Positions 5,065 through 5,731 of a stretch of 5,731 nt of DNA are shown one piece after another (within the stretch, counting starts at the first letter, position 1; each line of letters begins with the position of its first letter). The position numbers and the translations under genes were made by a program. The notes below the pieces were generated by a model, which saw only the letters and a list, made by a program, of their open reading frames with translations, did no database searches and had not been told where the DNA came from. Origin of the DNA: Ruminococcaceae bacterium UBA4306 (lineage in GTDB: Bacteria; Bacillota; Clostridia; Oscillospirales; Acutalibacteraceae); assembly GCA_002394725.1 (NCBI GenBank), contig DGUQ01000042.1:1-5731 (forward strand), given 5' to 3'.

Positions 5065-5088
5065 AGCCTTCCCCTTGAGGGGAAGGCT
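5065..5088. repeat. 10-bp-stem hairpin in the valS leader
   Basis: AGCCTTCCCC (5065-5074) and GGGGAAGGCT (5079-5088) form a perfect stem with loop TTGA. An alternative pairing uses CTCAAG (5061-5066) with CTTGAG (5074-5079) and excludes the first. The hairpin ends 9 nt before the AAGGAAG ribosome binding site (5098-5104). It has no following T-run, so it is not an intrinsic terminator. Its AGCCTYCC...GGRAGG pattern resembles the first hairpin of the element at 3250-3330, so it may be a truncated copy. Any effect on valS translation is speculative. Confidence 0.65.
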
Positions 5089-5112
5089 AATACGACTAAG
5101 GAAGTGTATATC

Positions 5113-5731
5113 ATGGCAGAACTCAACAAGTCCTATGACCCCAAACAGGTCGAGGACAGGATATATCAGTACTGGATGGATCATAACTATTTCCACGCCG
5201 AGGTTAATCCCGACAAAAAGCCGTATTGCATCGTGATGCCGCCGCCCAACATCACGGGTCAGCTGCATATCGGTCACGCGCTGGACAACACCCTGCAGGA
5301 CATCCTGATCCGCTGGCGCAGGATGCAGGGGTATGAAGCGCTGTGGCTGCCCGGCACCGATCACGCGTCCATCGCCACCGAGGCGAAGATCGTGGAGGCG
5401 ATGCGCAAGGAAGGGATCAGCAAGGAGGATCTCGGACGAGAGAAGTTCCTTGAGCGCGCATGGGATTGGAAGCGCGAATACGGCGGCAGGATCACCAAGC
5501 AGTTCTGGAAATTAGGCGTCAGCTGCGACTGGCAGCGCGAACGCTTCACCATGGACGAGGGCTGCTCCGAGGCGGTCAAAGAGGTATTCGTCAATTACTA
5601 TAACAAGGGGCTCATCTATCGCGGCAACCGCATGGTCAACTGGTGCCCGAAGTGCGGCACTTCCATCTCGGATGCAGAGGTCGAATACGAATCCCAGAAC
5701 GGCAATTTCTGGCACATCCTCTACCCCGTCA
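5113..5731 (+). CDS. valS: Valyl-tRNA synthetase, 3'-truncated by window
   Basis: This class I aminoacyl-tRNA synthetase charges tRNA-Val in the cytosol. 206 codons are visible; full enzymes are about 870-950 residues, so the editing domain, KMSKS loop, anticodon domain and coiled coil lie mostly or wholly outside. Seen here are the typical start [18 protein letters not shown], the ValRS signature [17 protein letters not shown] with the HIGH motif at residues 52-55, [13 protein letters not shown], and [17 protein letters not shown]. The DHASIATE form is, to my knowledge, more usual in clostridial enzymes than the DHAGIATQ of E. coli. NWCPKCGT (residues 176-183) opens the editing-domain insertion. 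The ATG is preceded by AAGGAAG (5098-5104). The gene has its own promoter at 5015-5043 and no T-box leader. The frame runs open off the window end. Confidence 0.98.
   Translation, partial: MAELNKSYDPKQVEDRIYQYWMDHNYFHAEVNPDKKPYCIVMPPPNITGQLHIGHALDNTLQDILIRWRRMQGYEALWLPGTDHASIATEAKIVEAMRKEGISKEDLGREKFLERAWDWKREYGGRITKQFWKLGVSCDWQRERFTMDEGCSEAVKEVFVNYYNKGLIYRGNRMVNWCPKCGTSISDAEVEYESQNGNFWHILYPV

Noticed and set aside
4763..5112. T-box riboswitch before valS
   Set aside because: There is no T-box consensus, specifier stem or terminator/antiterminator pair, and the predicted leader is only about 63 nt.
4991..5236. 81-codon + strand frame beginning in the hairpin array
   Set aside because: It runs through the valS promoter and leader into valS in another frame; the composition is random and no ribosome binding site precedes it.

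Overview
The window looks like chromosomal DNA of an anaerobic, fibre-degrading gut Firmicute, most likely a Ruminococcus-type member of the Oscillospiraceae. The grounds are a fermentative pyruvate:ferredoxin oxidoreductase, a secreted dockerin protein of the cellulosome/amylosome type, AGGAGG-type ribosome binding sites, a clostridial-style ValRS, and intergenic spaces packed with small hairpin repeats as I recall from that group. I cannot name a species.

Layout. (1) 1-3158, + strand: nifJ, cut off at its 5' end by the window edge. (2) 3159-3357: repeat-rich spacer. It holds a second copy of the last 23 bp of nifJ, a short palindromic segment between the two copies, and a two-hairpin element. 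(3) 3358-3389: a strong hairpin serving as a shared terminator between convergent nifJ and xre. (4) 3393-3605, - strand: a 70-aa single-domain XRE/Cro-type repressor. (5) 3606-3802: divergent control region with a 23-bp palindrome lying exactly between a -35 and a -10 that point at the next gene, plus a degenerate second copy on the xre side. (6) 3803-4762, + strand: a 319-aa secreted protein made of signal peptide, N-terminal dockerin and two Ig-like regions, followed by a terminator at 4780-4805 with the same stem sequence as the one at 3358-3389. (7) 4806-5112: spacer without a gene. It holds an array of at least eight small triloop hairpins arranged nearly symmetrically about position ~4908, then a near-consensus promoter and a 10-bp-stem hairpin in the short leader of the next gene. 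(8) 5113-5731, + strand: the N-terminal third or less of valS, cut off by the window end.

How they work together. nifJ (central fermentation) and valS (translation) are housekeeping genes with their own signals. The xre/dockerin pair between them looks like an inserted or accessory two-gene module: a small repressor divergently transcribed from a cell-surface or cellulosome accessory protein, with operator-like palindromes in the shared promoter region. The best candidates for something undescribed are this regulator-dockerin module, the non-catalytic dockerin protein itself, and the mirror-symmetric hairpin array at 4811-4992.
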